From an uncultured Bacteroidia bacterium (lineage in GTDB: Bacteria; Bacteroidota; Bacteroidia; Bacteroidales; F082), in the NCBI GenBank assembly GCA_902799345.1, contig CADBZW010000003.1:88300-152299 (forward strand): a DNA stretch of 64,000 bases, given 5' to 3'. The translations under genes and the position numbers were made by a program. A model generated the notes under the pieces. The model was given only the letters and a program-made list of their open reading frames with translations, had not been told where the DNA came from and made no database searches. Positions 50,955-59,956 of this stretch are shown here, one piece after another. The stretch's first letter is position 1. Each line of letters begins with the position of its first letter.

Positions 50955-50980
50955 AAAAGGCCGCTCGCGAGCGGCCTTTT
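50955..50980. terminator. bidirectional terminator
   Basis: A perfect 26-bp palindrome centred on CTCGCGAG, with AAAAGGCCG at one end and CGGCCTTTT at the other. It serves both the FadL-like gene and the convergent zinc-ribbon gene. Confidence 0.9.
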
Positions 50981-50987
50981 GTTTGTC

Positions 50988-51980
50988 TTAGGCTTTGTAT
51001 TGATTGATGATGCCCTTGTCGACCAAGATACGTCCGCAATACTCGCACACGATAATCTTCTTGTGCGTGCAGATGTCAAGTTGGTGTTGGGGAGGAATGC
51101 GGTTGAAGCAGCCGCCGCAAGCCTCATCGAAGATGCCGACCACGGCAAGGCCGTTGCGGGCATTCTTACGGATGCGCTTATAGGCGACCAAGAGGCGGTC
51201 TTCGACGTACTTTTCGCACTCGGCCGAGCGTTGAAGCAGTTGCTCTTCCTCTTTCTCGGTGCCTTCCACCAAAGAATGGAGTTCTTCTTTCTTTTCGTTC
51301 AAAGAAGAAGTCAACTCGGCAAGGCGTTGCTGTGAAGCTTCGACCTTAGCGGCCACGTCGTTATCCTTGGCTGTGATTTCCTTGATACGCTTCTCTGAGA
51401 GTTGGATGTCGAGGGTCTGGTACTCGATTTCCTTGGTCAGCGAATCGTATTCACGGTTGTTGCGGACGTTGTTCTGCTGTTCCTCATATTTCTTGATCAA
51501 GGCTTCGGTTTCCTTGATTTTGATTTTATAGTCGGCGATGTCCTTCTGATGCTTCTTGCTCTCTTCCTTGAAGTTGGCGATACGCGTCTCGAGACCGGCG
51601 ATTTCGTCTTCCATGTCCTGGATTTCCAGAGGCAGGTTGCCACGATAGGCACGGATTTCGTCAATCTTAGAGTCGACCTGCTGCAAGGTGTAAAGCGCCA
51701 CCAGCTTCTGCTCCACGCTCACCTCAACCGGGTCTTCGACGACGGGAGCAGCCACGGCTTCCTTCTCGGGCTCCTTCACTTCTTCCACCACCTCAACGGG
51801 GGCTTCCTCAACCTTCTTCGTCGTTTTCTTGACGGCCTTCTTAGGTGTTTCCTCGACGGGAGCTTCTGCAACAGGCTCTTCCGTCACTTTCTTTGTGGAC
51901 TTCTTCGCAGTCTTCTTGACCTCTTTCACCTCGGCATTTTCCTCAGCCTTGGCGACTTCTTGATTCTCTTTCTTAGCCAT
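50988..51980 (-). CDS. coiled-coil protein with C4 zinc ribbon (DUF164-type)
   Basis: A 330-residue cytoplasmic protein. Residues 1-95 are low-complexity Lys/Glu/Val/Pro (KKTAKKSTKK, EEPVAEAPVEETPKKAVKKT), followed by a long coiled coil (DMEDEIAGLETRIANFKEES to about 280) and a C-terminal zinc ribbon with EACGGCFNR and CEYCGRI. The family is about 240 residues, so the N-terminal extension is extra. It follows nif3 by 11 bp; that pairing is widely conserved. The function is unknown. Confidence 0.87.
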   Translation of the reverse strand: MAKKENQEVAKAEENAEVKEVKKTAKKSTKKVTEEPVAEAPVEETPKKAVKKTTKKVEEAPVEVVEEVKEPEKEAVAAPVVEDPVEVSVEQKLVALYTLQQVDSKIDEIRAYRGNLPLEIQDMEDEIAGLETRIANFKEESKKHQKDIADYKIKIKETEALIKKYEEQQNNVRNNREYDSLTKEIEYQTLDIQLSEKRIKEITAKDNDVAAKVEASQQRLAELTSSLNEKKEELHSLVEGTEKEEEQLLQRSAECEKYVEDRLLVAYKRIRKNARNGLAVVGIFDEACGGCFNRIPPQHQLDICTHKKIIVCEYCGRILVDKGIINQYKA

Positions 51981-51991
51981 ATTATTGATTT

Positions 51992-52786
51992 CTAACTTTT
52001 TACAAAATAATAAACCGCATTTGTCCTAGTTTCAGCGATTTCGGCTGCAAAGGTAGGAAATTTTTTCCGAATTAATTCACATATTAATTCTTTCGTGAAT
52101 TGTTCTGTCTCAAAATGTCCGCCGTCGACTAGCAACACATTGCCTTCGGGGACAAAGAAATCGTGGTATTTGATGTCGGCAGTGAGGTAGGCATCCACCT
52201 TCTGACGCAGGGCATCGGGCATGAATGGGCTTCCTGAGCCACCGCAAAGGGCCACTTTCTGGATTTTACGGCCCGTCAACGCGGAATGGCGCAGACAGGG
52301 CGAGCTGATGGTCTCGGCCACACGTTGCAAAAACGCTGTTTCTTCCATAGGTTCGTCAAACTCGCCTACCATCCCGGCGCCACACAGCTCAGGTTCCGAT
52401 TCCGAGGGTTGAAGCAGATTCAGGTTTTTCAGCCCAAGTCGATCGGCCAATACACGACTCACGCCCAAGTAACTGTTATCCAGGTTGGTATGCATGGAAA
52501 TCATGGCGATGTCGTGTTTGACAGCCTTCATCACGGCGCGTTCAATGTAGGTCTCGGGCGTCAGATGCTTCAAGCCACGGAAAATTAGGGGATGATGGCT
52601 GACGATGAGGTCGCATTTTTTGGCTATGGCCTCATCGACAATCGCTTCAGTGATATCCAAGCAAATCAAGGCTTTATGCGCTTCGGCGTTGAGGTCGCCC
52701 ACCTGCAAACCCGCATTGTCGTAGCTCTCCTGCCAATGCAAAGGTGCAATCTCTGTGATGCAGTTCAGAATGTCTTTTACAGTCAT
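51992..52786 (-). CDS. Nif3-like dinuclear metal-centre protein
   Basis: A 264-residue Nif3/YbgI-family protein with two metal ions in a toroidal hexamer. Key blocks: WQESYDNAGLQVGDLNAEAH, CDLIVSHHPLIFRGLKHLTP, ISMHTNLDNSYLGVSRVLAD, LCGGSGSPFMPDALRQKVDA and LLVDGGHFETEQFTKELI. It is the short form without the PII-like insert found in many Bacteroidota Nif3 proteins (about 360 residues). Often labelled GTP cyclohydrolase I type 2, but the role is unsettled. Co-transcribed with the zinc-ribbon gene. Confidence 0.9.
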   Translation of the reverse strand: MTVKDILNCITEIAPLHWQESYDNAGLQVGDLNAEAHKALICLDITEAIVDEAIAKKCDLIVSHHPLIFRGLKHLTPETYIERAVMKAVKHDIAMISMHTNLDNSYLGVSRVLADRLGLKNLNLLQPSESEPELCGAGMVGEFDEPMEETAFLQRVAETISSPCLRHSALTGRKIQKVALCGGSGSPFMPDALRQKVDAYLTADIKYHDFFVPEGNVLLVDGGHFETEQFTKELICELIRKKFPTFAAEIAETRTNAVYYFVKS

Positions 52787-52796
52787 AGTGTTTATT

Positions 52797-52880
52797 GACT
52801 ACGGGACTTCGAGACAAATGGACTTCGGGACTTTGAGGCTATTTCGTCCCGCAGTCTCGCAGTCTCGTAGTCCCGAGGTC
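52797..52880. repeat. CGGGACT/AGTCTCG intergenic repeat, copy 3
   Basis: Contains GACTACGGGACTTCGAGACA at one end and GCAGTCTCGTAGTCCCGAGG at the other, forming an inverted repeat. Separates the divergent nif3 and lpxK genes. Confidence 0.65.
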
Positions 52881-52919
52881 TTTTTTATAAATTTGGCCGT
52901 AAAATTAGAGATTTTTGCG

Positions 52920-52927
52920 TAATTTTG
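52920..52927 (+). promoter_or_regulatory. -7 promoter element of lpxK
   Basis: TAATTTTG ends 9 nt before ATG 52937. An upstream TTG (52925) lies in this element and is rejected as the start. It implies a leaderless or very short leader. Confidence 0.6.
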
Positions 52928-52936
52928 ACCCCTATA

Positions 52937-53995
52937 ATGAGAATTTTGCTTCTGCCCATATCGCTTTTGTACCATATTGTGCTGACAATCAGGCACAAGC
53001 TATACGATTGGCACATCTTGAAAGCGACCGGTTTCGAAAAGTCAGTGATTTGTGTGGGCAACCTCAACCTCGGCGGGACGGGAAAAACGCCCCACACGGA
53101 GTATCTTATTAGATTATTGGAAAACAACTATCGTGTGGCGACTTTGAGTCGGGGCTACGGAAGGAAGACAAAGGGATTCCAACTGGCTGATGAGACTAGC
53201 ACCTACGAGGACTTGGGCGACGAGCCGTTGCAGTATTTCACGAAGTTTCATGACATTCAAGTCGCCGTCGACGAAGACCGTGTGGATGGCGTGCGAAAAC
53301 TGATATGCAGCCCCAACCATGCCGAAGTCATCCTTCTCGACGACGCCTTCCAACACCGGAGCATCAAGGCTGGGTTGAACATCCTGTTGACTGAGTACGG
53401 TCATCTTTACTGCGATGATTTCTTGATTCCGGCAGGCACCTTGCGCGACGTCAGGTCGGCAGCAAAAAGAGCCGACATCATCGTGGTCAGCAAGGCACCG
53501 AGAGACCTTAACGAGAGCGAAAAGCAACGCATCATCGGCAAACTGAAGCCATCAAAAAGCCAAAAGGTGTTTTTCTCCTATTTGGAGTATCATGCGTTGG
53601 AACCTTTGAACGACAAGGCAAAAACCATTGCGGCAGAGATGATTGATTCCGTGTTGGCGTTTTGCGGCATCGCCCATCCGGAGCCGTTTGTCGAAGCCCT
53701 GAAAAAGCAATTCAAGAATGTTGATTTTCTGCGTTTTGCAGACCACCATGCCTTCACCAAAGAAGACATAAGCAGCATCCTTGACCGCTTTGCCAACCTT
53801 GACGACGACAAGAAAATCATCGTCACCACCGAAAAAGATGCCGCGCGATTGACAAAATCTCCCTATCTTTGTCAGTTTGAAGACGCACCGCTATACGATT
53901 TGCCCGTCGGCGTGCGTTTCCATGAAGAAGAAAAGTTTAACGAAGAAATATTGAGTTATGTACGAAAGAATTCTTACGACCGTTGGTTACATTAA
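52937..53995 (+). CDS. lpxK: tetraacyldisaccharide 4'-kinase
   Basis: LpxK phosphorylates the 4' position of the lipid A disaccharide at the inner membrane. From ATG 52937 it has 352 residues: an N-terminal membrane-associated helix (ILLLPISLLYHIVLTIRHKL), the P-loop GNLNLGGTGKTPHTEYLIRL (Walker A 46-52), RGYGRKTKGF, GDEPLQYFTKF and the LpxK signature ILLDDAFQHRSIKAGLNILL. It overlaps pnp by 38 bp. Confidence 0.93.
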   Translation: MRILLLPISLLYHIVLTIRHKLYDWHILKATGFEKSVICVGNLNLGGTGKTPHTEYLIRLLENNYRVATLSRGYGRKTKGFQLADETSTYEDLGDEPLQYFTKFHDIQVAVDEDRVDGVRKLICSPNHAEVILLDDAFQHRSIKAGLNILLTEYGHLYCDDFLIPAGTLRDVRSAAKRADIIVVSKAPRDLNESEKQRIIGKLKPSKSQKVFFSYLEYHALEPLNDKAKTIAAEMIDSVLAFCGIAHPEPFVEALKKQFKNVDFLRFADHHAFTKEDISSILDRFANLDDDKKIIVTTEKDAARLTKSPYLCQFEDAPLYDLPVGVRFHEEEKFNEEILSYVRKNSYDRWLH

Positions 53996-54794
53996 ACTGA
54001 AAACCAATGGTTTTGAGCCCGAAGTCGGCATCGTGTTAGGCTCTGGCTTAGGCGGCCTGGCCAACGGCATCGACATAGAATACGCCATCCCCTACTCTGA
54101 CATCCCTAACTTCCCCGTCTCCACAGTGAAAGGGCATCAGGGACAGCTGCTTTTTGGCACCATCGCCGGCCGAAAGGTCATCGCCATGCAAGGCCGTTTC
54201 CACTATTACGAAGGCTATCCGATGAGTGAAGTCGCCTTCCCCATCCGCATGATGATGCAGTTGGGCATACAATTCCTCATCCTCAGCAATGCCGCTGGCG
54301 GACTCAACCCGACCTTCCACGTGGGCGACATCATGATCATCAACGACCACATCCACGCCATGCCCAACCCGTTGATTGGTCCGCATGATGACCGTTTCGG
54401 CGAACGCTTCCCCGACATGAGCGAGCCTTACGACAAACGCCTCATCAAGTTGGCAGACGAGATTGCCTTGGAGAAGGGCATCTGGGTGCAACACGGCGTG
54501 TATTGCTCCACCTCGGGTCCGACCTATGAGACCCCAGCCGAGTGCCGTTACTTCCGCATCATCGGCGCCGACACCATCGGCATGTCGACGACGCCTGAGG
54601 TCATCGTGGCACGACAAGGCCATCTGCCCGTCTTCGGCCTGTCCATCGTCTCCGACATGGCCAACATCTATGGTCTGGACCATACCGTCACCATCACCCA
54701 CGAGGAAGTCATCAAGGCCGTGAACGCCGTCGAGCCCAAGCTCATCACCCTCATCACCGAACTCATCCGCCGCTCGAAAGAAATCCAGTTCTGA
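53958..54794 (+). CDS. purine nucleoside phosphorylase
   Basis: A 278-residue trimeric-type PNP that cleaves purine nucleosides with phosphate to base and ribose-1-phosphate. Visible: IVLGSGLGGLANGID (26-40), AMQGRFHYYEGYPMSEVAFP, LSNAAGGLNPTFHVGDIMII, NDHIHAMPNPLIGPHDDRFG, GVYCSTSGPTYETPAECRYF, and GMSTTPEVIVARQGHLPVFG. It starts 38 bp inside lpxK, in another frame, and touches lpxH by 1 bp, so a salvage enzyme is embedded in a lipid A operon. Confidence 0.95.
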   Translation: MYERILTTVGYIKLKTNGFEPEVGIVLGSGLGGLANGIDIEYAIPYSDIPNFPVSTVKGHQGQLLFGTIAGRKVIAMQGRFHYYEGYPMSEVAFPIRMMMQLGIQFLILSNAAGGLNPTFHVGDIMIINDHIHAMPNPLIGPHDDRFGERFPDMSEPYDKRLIKLADEIALEKGIWVQHGVYCSTSGPTYETPAECRYFRIIGADTIGMSTTPEVIVARQGHLPVFGLSIVSDMANIYGLDHTVTITHEEVIKAVNAVEPKLITLITELIRRSKEIQF

Positions 54795-55546
54795 TGGCCG
54801 TCTATTTCGTCACCGACTTTCATTTGGGCATCCCCTCGCTCGAAGACAGCCAAAAGCGCGAGCGCAAGCTGTTGCGTTTCCTTGATGGCATCCGTCCCGA
54901 CTGCGAGGAACTGTACCTGATGGGTGACTTGTTCGACTTCTGGTTTGAATACAAGACGGTGATTCCCAGAGGCTTCGTCAGGCTGCAAGGCAAGCTGGCC
55001 GAGTTCACCGACGCAGGCATCCCCGTCCACATGTTCATCGGCAACCACGACCTTTGGGCCTTTGGCTATCTGCATGACGAACTGGGTATTGAGCTTCACC
55101 GCGAGCCTGTCGTCAAGACGATAAAAGGCAAGAAGTTTTTTATGGTTCACGGTGACGGCAGAGGTCCGGGAGACAAAGGCTACAAGTTTCTGAAGAAGGT
55201 CTTTGAATGTAAGTTCAACCAATTCCTATTCAGGTTGATACATCCCGACTTGGGCATCGGCTTGGCCCTGAAATGGTCGCACAACCACCGCCTGAAAAAG
55301 CTCAAGAACGAGGTGGAGCGCGGCTATTACGACGACATCCCAAAAACGCGACTATACCAATACGCTCAAGAGCAAGCCGCCCTTGACCCAACGATTGACT
55401 TCTTCGTCTTCGGCCACCAACACAAACCCATGCAATACAAGACCGGCGACCACGCCTTAACGACCGTCGTGGGGAACTGGATCTATGATTTCAGTTATGC
55501 GGTGTTTGACGGGGAGACGATGGAGTTAAAGAAATATGAATCTTAA
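54794..55546 (+). CDS. lpxH: UDP-2,3-diacylglucosamine diphosphatase
   Basis: LpxH cleaves UDP-2,3-diacylglucosamine to lipid X and UMP. The 250-residue calcineurin-like phosphoesterase has FVTDFHLG (Asp8, His10), MGDLFDFWFEY, MFIGNHDLWAFG, FFMVHGDGRGPGDKGYKFL and FVFGHQHKPMQY, which supply the two-metal site. Bacteroidota LpxH is somewhat diverged; LpxG/LpxI are less likely because of these motifs and the lpxK neighbourhood. Confidence 0.88.
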   Translation: MAVYFVTDFHLGIPSLEDSQKRERKLLRFLDGIRPDCEELYLMGDLFDFWFEYKTVIPRGFVRLQGKLAEFTDAGIPVHMFIGNHDLWAFGYLHDELGIELHREPVVKTIKGKKFFMVHGDGRGPGDKGYKFLKKVFECKFNQFLFRLIHPDLGIGLALKWSHNHRLKKLKNEVERGYYDDIPKTRLYQYAQEQAALDPTIDFFVFGHQHKPMQYKTGDHALTTVVGNWIYDFSYAVFDGETMELKKYES

Positions 55547-55572
55547 ATTTTGAATTTTAAATACTTACAATT

Positions 55573-56949
55573 ATGAAAATCACCAACAACTACATTGAAG
55601 CCAACAAAGACCGTTTCCTCGAGGAACTCTTTGGCTTGATCAGAATCCCTTCCATTAGTTCAGAATCAGCCCACAAGCCGGATATGATTCGCTGTGCCGA
55701 ATACTGGCGCGACGCCATCCTGGCCGCCGGTGCCGACAAGGCCGAGGTGATGCCCACCGAAGGCAACCCCATCGTCTACGGCGAGAAGATCATCGACCCG
55801 AAGCTGCCTACCGTCTTGGTTTATGGCCACTACGACGTGATGCCCGTCGACCCCATCGACCTTTGGCACACCGACCCGTTTGAACCCGTCATCAAGGACG
55901 GCAAGATTTGGGCTCGTGGCGCCGACGACGACAAAGGACAGTCGTTCATGCACGCCAAGGCCTTTGAAACAATGGTCAAGACCAACACCTTGCCCTGCAA
56001 CGTGAAGTTCATGCTCGAAGGCGAAGAGGAAATTGGCTCGGGCAGCCTCTCGAAGTGGGTCGTGGACTACAAAGACCTCGTCAAGGCCGACATCATCCTC
56101 GTGTCCGACACCTCGATGATTGGCCCCGACGTGCCGAGCATCACCACGGGTTTGAGAGGCCTCGCCTATTGGGAGATTGAAGTCACTGGTCCCAACGCCG
56201 ACCTACACTCCGGCATCTTCGGCGGCAGCGTGGCCAACCCGCTCAACACCCTCTGCGAGATGATTGCCAAGTGCATGGACGAGAACAACCACATCACCAT
56301 CCCGCACTTCTACGACGACGTCATCGAGTGCTCCGCTCGTGAGCGCGAGTTGCTCAACATGGCACCTTATAACGAGGAAGACTACAAGAAAAGCGTCGGC
56401 GTGAAAGCCCTTCGTGGCGAAGAAGGCTACACCAAGATTGAGCGTGTCGGCATCCGTCCCACCTTCGACCTCTGCGGCATGTGGGGTGGCTACACCGGCG
56501 AAGGCGCCAAGACCGTGCTGCCTTCGAAGGCATACGCCAAGCTGTCGTGCCGCCTGGTGCCCAACCAAAACAACGAAAAGATTGCCACATTAGTGAAGGA
56601 CTACTTTGAGAAGAACGCACCCGAGTATGTCACCGTGAAGGTCACACCGTTGCATGGCGGTCAGGCCTACGGATGCCCCGTCGACCTGCCGGCCTACAAA
56701 GCCGCCGAAGCGGCCTACATGGAAACCTACGGCAAGCTGCCCATCCCGATGCGTTCGGGCGGCTCCATCCCGATTATCGCCAGATTCGAGGAAGTGCTGG
56801 GCATCAAGTCCATCCTGATGGGCTTCGGTCTCGGCGAAGACGCCATCCACAGCCCCAACGAGAACTATCGCCTCGACCACTTCTACAAAGGCATCGAGAC
56901 GATCATTGCTTTCTATCAGCATTTCGCGAAAGGCGGAGAGATGGCTTAA
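55573..56949 (+). CDS. M20-family dipeptidase/carboxypeptidase
   Basis: A 458-residue zinc metallopeptidase of the M20 CNDP-like group. Metal motifs: VLVYGHYDVMPVDP, WARGADDDKGQSFMHAKAFE, FMLEGEEEIGSGSL and VSDTSMIGPDVPSI; the lid domain has GPNADLHSGIFGGSVANPLN. A late metal-site region is IHSPNENYRLDHFYKGIETI. It probably cleaves dipeptides in the cytoplasm. It follows lpxH by 26 bp and may be read from the same operon. Substrate is inferred from the family. Confidence 0.88.
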   Translation: MKITNNYIEANKDRFLEELFGLIRIPSISSESAHKPDMIRCAEYWRDAILAAGADKAEVMPTEGNPIVYGEKIIDPKLPTVLVYGHYDVMPVDPIDLWHTDPFEPVIKDGKIWARGADDDKGQSFMHAKAFETMVKTNTLPCNVKFMLEGEEEIGSGSLSKWVVDYKDLVKADIILVSDTSMIGPDVPSITTGLRGLAYWEIEVTGPNADLHSGIFGGSVANPLNTLCEMIAKCMDENNHITIPHFYDDVIECSARERELLNMAPYNEEDYKKSVGVKALRGEEGYTKIERVGIRPTFDLCGMWGGYTGEGAKTVLPSKAYAKLSCRLVPNQNNEKIATLVKDYFEKNAPEYVTVKVTPLHGGQAYGCPVDLPAYKAAEAAYMETYGKLPIPMRSGGSIPIIARFEEVLGIKSILMGFGLGEDAIHSPNENYRLDHFYKGIETIIAFYQHFAKGGEMA

Positions 56950-56975
56950 ACATTTGTGATACAATAAAATGAAAA

Positions 56976-57010
56976 AAAACGGAAGAGTCGACTGGCTCTT
57001 CCGTTTTTTC
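56976..57010. terminator. bidirectional terminator
   Basis: AAACGGAAGAG and CTCTTCCGTTTTTT form a strong hairpin between the M20 gene and convergent dsbD. Confidence 0.88.
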
Positions 57011-57027
57011 ATTTATAAAACGCTTTT

Positions 57028-59118
57028 TTATTTTTGATACTTCTCGGGGATATATTTCCTACCGTTCTTGTAGTTGTCGAGGCCCTTCTTCAGGAAGGTG
57101 AGGAAGGCGGCCTTGTCCTTGCTGTAGGAACGCGGAATCATCAGCATGTCACCGTCGTTGTCGAGCAACACGTAGTAAGGTTGGGCGTTGGCGCCAAAGC
57201 GCGTCTCCTGGAAGTCGATGTTCTTGGAGCCGATGGTCTTCTTGACCTTGCCGTTCTTGGTCGACACCGACCAGTCCTCTTCGGGCATCTCGGTCTTGTC
57301 GTCGACATAGAGCGCCACCACCACATATTCGTCACGGAGCATCTTCAGCACCTCGGGGTCGCTCCAGACGCTGTTTTCCATCTCACGGCAGTTGTTGCAG
57401 CCGTGACCGGTGAAGTCGACAAAGACGGGCTTGTCTTGTGCGCGGGCGCAGCTCAAAGCTTGCTCGTAGTCGAAATAGCCACTCAAGTCGAGAGGCAGCT
57501 CAAGCACGTCGCTGTATTTCGGTTCCTCACAGGTCTGGGACTCCTGTTGTGACTCAACGTATTTGATGGTTCTGTCAAGGTTGAAGTCGAGGGTTTGTTG
57601 CGGCGGCAGATAACCAGAAAGGGCCTTCAACGGAGCGCCCCACATGCCCGGAATCATATATATCACGAAGGTGAAGTCGATGATAATCAGCACCAGGCGG
57701 AACACGCTCAGCTCCTTGACTTCCTTCTCGCCCTTGAAACGGATCTTGCCCAAGAGGTAGAAGCCCAACAGGGTGAAGCACACAATCCAGATGCCGAGGT
57801 AGACCTCGCGGTCGAGCAGGCCCCAGCCATAGGCTTGGTCGGCAGTCATGAGGAACTTGAAGCCGAGGGCGACTTCGACGAAGCCCAGGACGACCTTCAC
57901 TGAGTTCATCCAGCCACCGCTCTTCGGCAGTTTCTGAAGCAGGTTCGGGAACATGGCGAAGAGGGCAAACGGCAACGCAAAGGCGATGGAGAACGCCAGC
58001 ATGCAGATGATGGGCGTCCAGATGGCGCCTTGCGTGGACTGAATCAGCACCGTGCCGACGATGGGACCCGTGCAAGAGAACGACACTAATACCAAAGTCA
58101 AAGCCATGAAGAAGATGCCACCGAGGTTTTTGGTATTTTGCTTGCTATCACTCTTGTTCAACATATTGCTGCCTAAGGTGATTTCGAAGGCGCCGAAGAA
58201 CGAAGCCGCGAAGACCATGAACACGAGGAAGAAGATCAGGTTAGGCAGCCAGTTCGTCGCCAGCCAGTTGAAGATGCCTGCCGTCACGCTCTCGCCACCG
58301 ACGAAATAGGTAATGAGGATGAGGATGGCGATGGGCAGGGTATAGAGCAACACGATGAAGAGGAAATACATGAACGCCTTGAAACGGCCTTCCTGCTTGC
58401 TTTCGCCCTCCCCATGCATGAAAAACGACACCGTCATGGGCACCATCGGGAACACGCAAGGCGTGAGCAAGGCGGCGAGGCCCCAAAGGATGGCCGACAG
58501 AATCATGCCCCAGAGGCTGGTGTCGGTGCTCTCGGCACCTTCTGAGGTGAAGTAGTCGTAATCGTCGCCAGCCGATAGGACAGCCTGTTTTTCGTCAGTC
58601 TCGGTTGCAGCATCGTTATTATCGGTAAGAGGAACGGCGGTCTCGACGAGTGTCTCGCCATTGACACCAAGCTTGACAAGTTCGAAATCGCCAGAGACCG
58701 GCACACACATGCCGTCCTTACACGCTTGTCCTGAGACAGTTCCTATCACCTTGAAGGCGCTGTCTGTCAGCCTCTTCAGGCGTTGGGCATAGATCGCCTT
58801 CCCTTTAAATTGCACATATTCGACCTCAAAGATGTCGTCGTAAAACAACTCGCCTTCGGTGACATCGCGAGCCTCACCTACCACTTCAAAGTCATCGGAT
58901 TTCTCAAATTCAAAGATCGTAGGCAGAGGGCCTAATGCGGGCATCTTAGTGGAATAGATGTGATACTCAGGGTCGACGGTGGCCATGGCGACCACGTCAA
59001 ACTCGGTTTCATTGACATCCAGAATGGAGAACTCCCATTCGACAGGGTTGACCATCTGGGCCTGCGTTGGCATGATGGCGGCAAAGGCCATCAACAAGAT
59101 TAAAAATAGTTTTTTCAT
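57028..59118 (-). CDS. dsbD: DsbD-type thiol:disulfide interchange protein
   Basis: DsbD carries reducing power from cytoplasmic thioredoxin to the periplasm. The 696-residue protein has a signal peptide, an N-terminal DsbD-alpha-like domain with a Cys pair (SGQACKDGMCVPVSG), a central block of about 8 TM segments with GLAALLTPCVFPMVPMTVSF, and a C-terminal thioredoxin domain with Cys574 and Cys577 in FTGHGCNNCREMENSV. The domain order is normal for the family. It ends a minus-strand run; the MNT gene is 31 bp upstream. Confidence 0.92.
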   Translation of the reverse strand: MKKLFLILLMAFAAIMPTQAQMVNPVEWEFSILDVNETEFDVVAMATVDPEYHIYSTKMPALGPLPTIFEFEKSDDFEVVGEARDVTEGELFYDDIFEVEYVQFKGKAIYAQRLKRLTDSAFKVIGTVSGQACKDGMCVPVSGDFELVKLGVNGETLVETAVPLTDNNDAATETDEKQAVLSAGDDYDYFTSEGAESTDTSLWGMILSAILWGLAALLTPCVFPMVPMTVSFFMHGEGESKQEGRFKAFMYFLFIVLLYTLPIAILILITYFVGGESVTAGIFNWLATNWLPNLIFFLVFMVFAASFFGAFEITLGSNMLNKSDSKQNTKNLGGIFFMALTLVLVSFSCTGPIVGTVLIQSTQGAIWTPIICMLAFSIAFALPFALFAMFPNLLQKLPKSGGWMNSVKVVLGFVEVALGFKFLMTADQAYGWGLLDREVYLGIWIVCFTLLGFYLLGKIRFKGEKEVKELSVFRLVLIIIDFTFVIYMIPGMWGAPLKALSGYLPPQQTLDFNLDRTIKYVESQQESQTCEEPKYSDVLELPLDLSGYFDYEQALSCARAQDKPVFVDFTGHGCNNCREMENSVWSDPEVLKMLRDEYVVVALYVDDKTEMPEEDWSVSTKNGKVKKTIGSKNIDFQETRFGANAQPYYVLLDNDGDMLMIPRSYSKDKAAFLTFLKKGLDNYKNGRKYIPEKYQK

Positions 59119-59149
59119 ATAAAAATCAATTGATATTCAACTAAATAAG

Positions 59150-59467
59150 CTATGCCATTACTCTATCATTACGATATAGAACCTTACCCTCACGTTCAAT
59201 ACTCTCAATCAAATCGGTGTTCCTAAGCATGGAAAAAAGGCTCAAATCAACAAAATAGGGTAAATACAAATCGTCAATCTTAGCATCAAGAAGAGCAAGT
59301 TGAAGATAGGTTAAGTTACTACCTTTCAATGTAATATCAATATCGGACGATATTTTATTCGTTCCTCTTGCTCTCGAACCGTAGATAATGGCTTCCTCTA
59401 CCTCTGGAATCGAAGCCAAAGTCTCACGCAAAGCGTTAATCTCATTATCTTTCAGTCCAAATTCCAT
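59150..59467 (-). CDS. minimal nucleotidyltransferase (MntA-like, HI0073 type)
   Basis: A 105-residue MNT-domain protein with the catalytic pattern IIYGSRARGTNKISSDIDIT (Gly30-Ser31, Asp42, Asp44). MntA antitoxins inactivate HEPN toxins by AMPylating a tyrosine. It lies 3 bp downstream of its HEPN partner, HEPN first. The HI0073/HI0074 type differs from the second pair at 62.5-63.2 kb. The region looks more AT-rich than its surroundings (not computed), in line with acquisition. Confidence 0.85.
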   Translation of the reverse strand: MEFGLKDNEINALRETLASIPEVEEAIIYGSRARGTNKISSDIDITLKGSNLTYLQLALLDAKIDDLYLPYFVDLSLFSMLRNTDLIESIEREGKVLYRNDRVMA

Positions 59468-59470
59468 TAT

Positions 59471-59923
59471 TTACTCAGATTGGGTGAACAAATCGGCAGA
59501 TTTATAATTAGACAAATTATTCATTCTTTCATAAAAACATACAAACGCTTGAAAATAAGCATCTTTTACACGCATTATCACATCAGCAGCTGTATCTTCA
59601 TCGTAGTTATGTGAAGTATCATTTCTGCGTTTTATCATTTCCATCCAAACATCACTATCCTCTATCAGCTTATTTTCGAAAGACCAACGGACGGCATCTC
59701 TCGATCCCATAATTTCCTTGTCAGTGCCTTGATAATCCGCATAGCTTTTCATCAGTTTCCATGCCAATTCGAAGGTAAATTCAAATCGCTGAATCAATCC
59801 ATCCGCCTCAAAATCATTCAATTGCCTAATTTTCGAGACATTGACTACTTCTGCCAATCGGCTCAATGCCTTTCGGTAGCTATTCAGTTTCTGTTCCCAT
59901 CTCGGCAAAGCGTTTTCTTCCAT
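59471..59923 (-). CDS. HEPN-domain protein (HI0074-type nucleotidyltransferase partner)
   Basis: A 150-residue helical HEPN protein: NDFEADGLIQRFEFTFELAW and KLMKSYADYQG, then the RX4HXY motif in RRNDTSHNYDED (Arg100, His105, Tyr107). HEPN RNases cleave RNA through this motif; in HepT/MntA the tyrosine is the AMPylation site. Whether this HI0074-type protein is an active toxin is not settled. It has its own promoter at 59943-59950. Confidence 0.85.
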   Translation of the reverse strand: MEENALPRWEQKLNSYRKALSRLAEVVNVSKIRQLNDFEADGLIQRFEFTFELAWKLMKSYADYQGTDKEIMGSRDAVRWSFENKLIEDSDVWMEMIKRRNDTSHNYDEDTAADVIMRVKDAYFQAFVCFYERMNNLSNYKSADLFTQSE

Positions 59924-59942
59924 TGCAATACAATTAGTTTTG

Positions 59943-59950
59943 CAAAAATA
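59943..59950 (-). promoter_or_regulatory. -7 promoter element of the HEPN/MNT pair 1
   Basis: TATTTTTG on the minus strand, 19 nt before the HEPN ATG, in the 33-bp gap after tilS. Confidence 0.6.
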
Positions 59951-59956
59951 GAAAAT

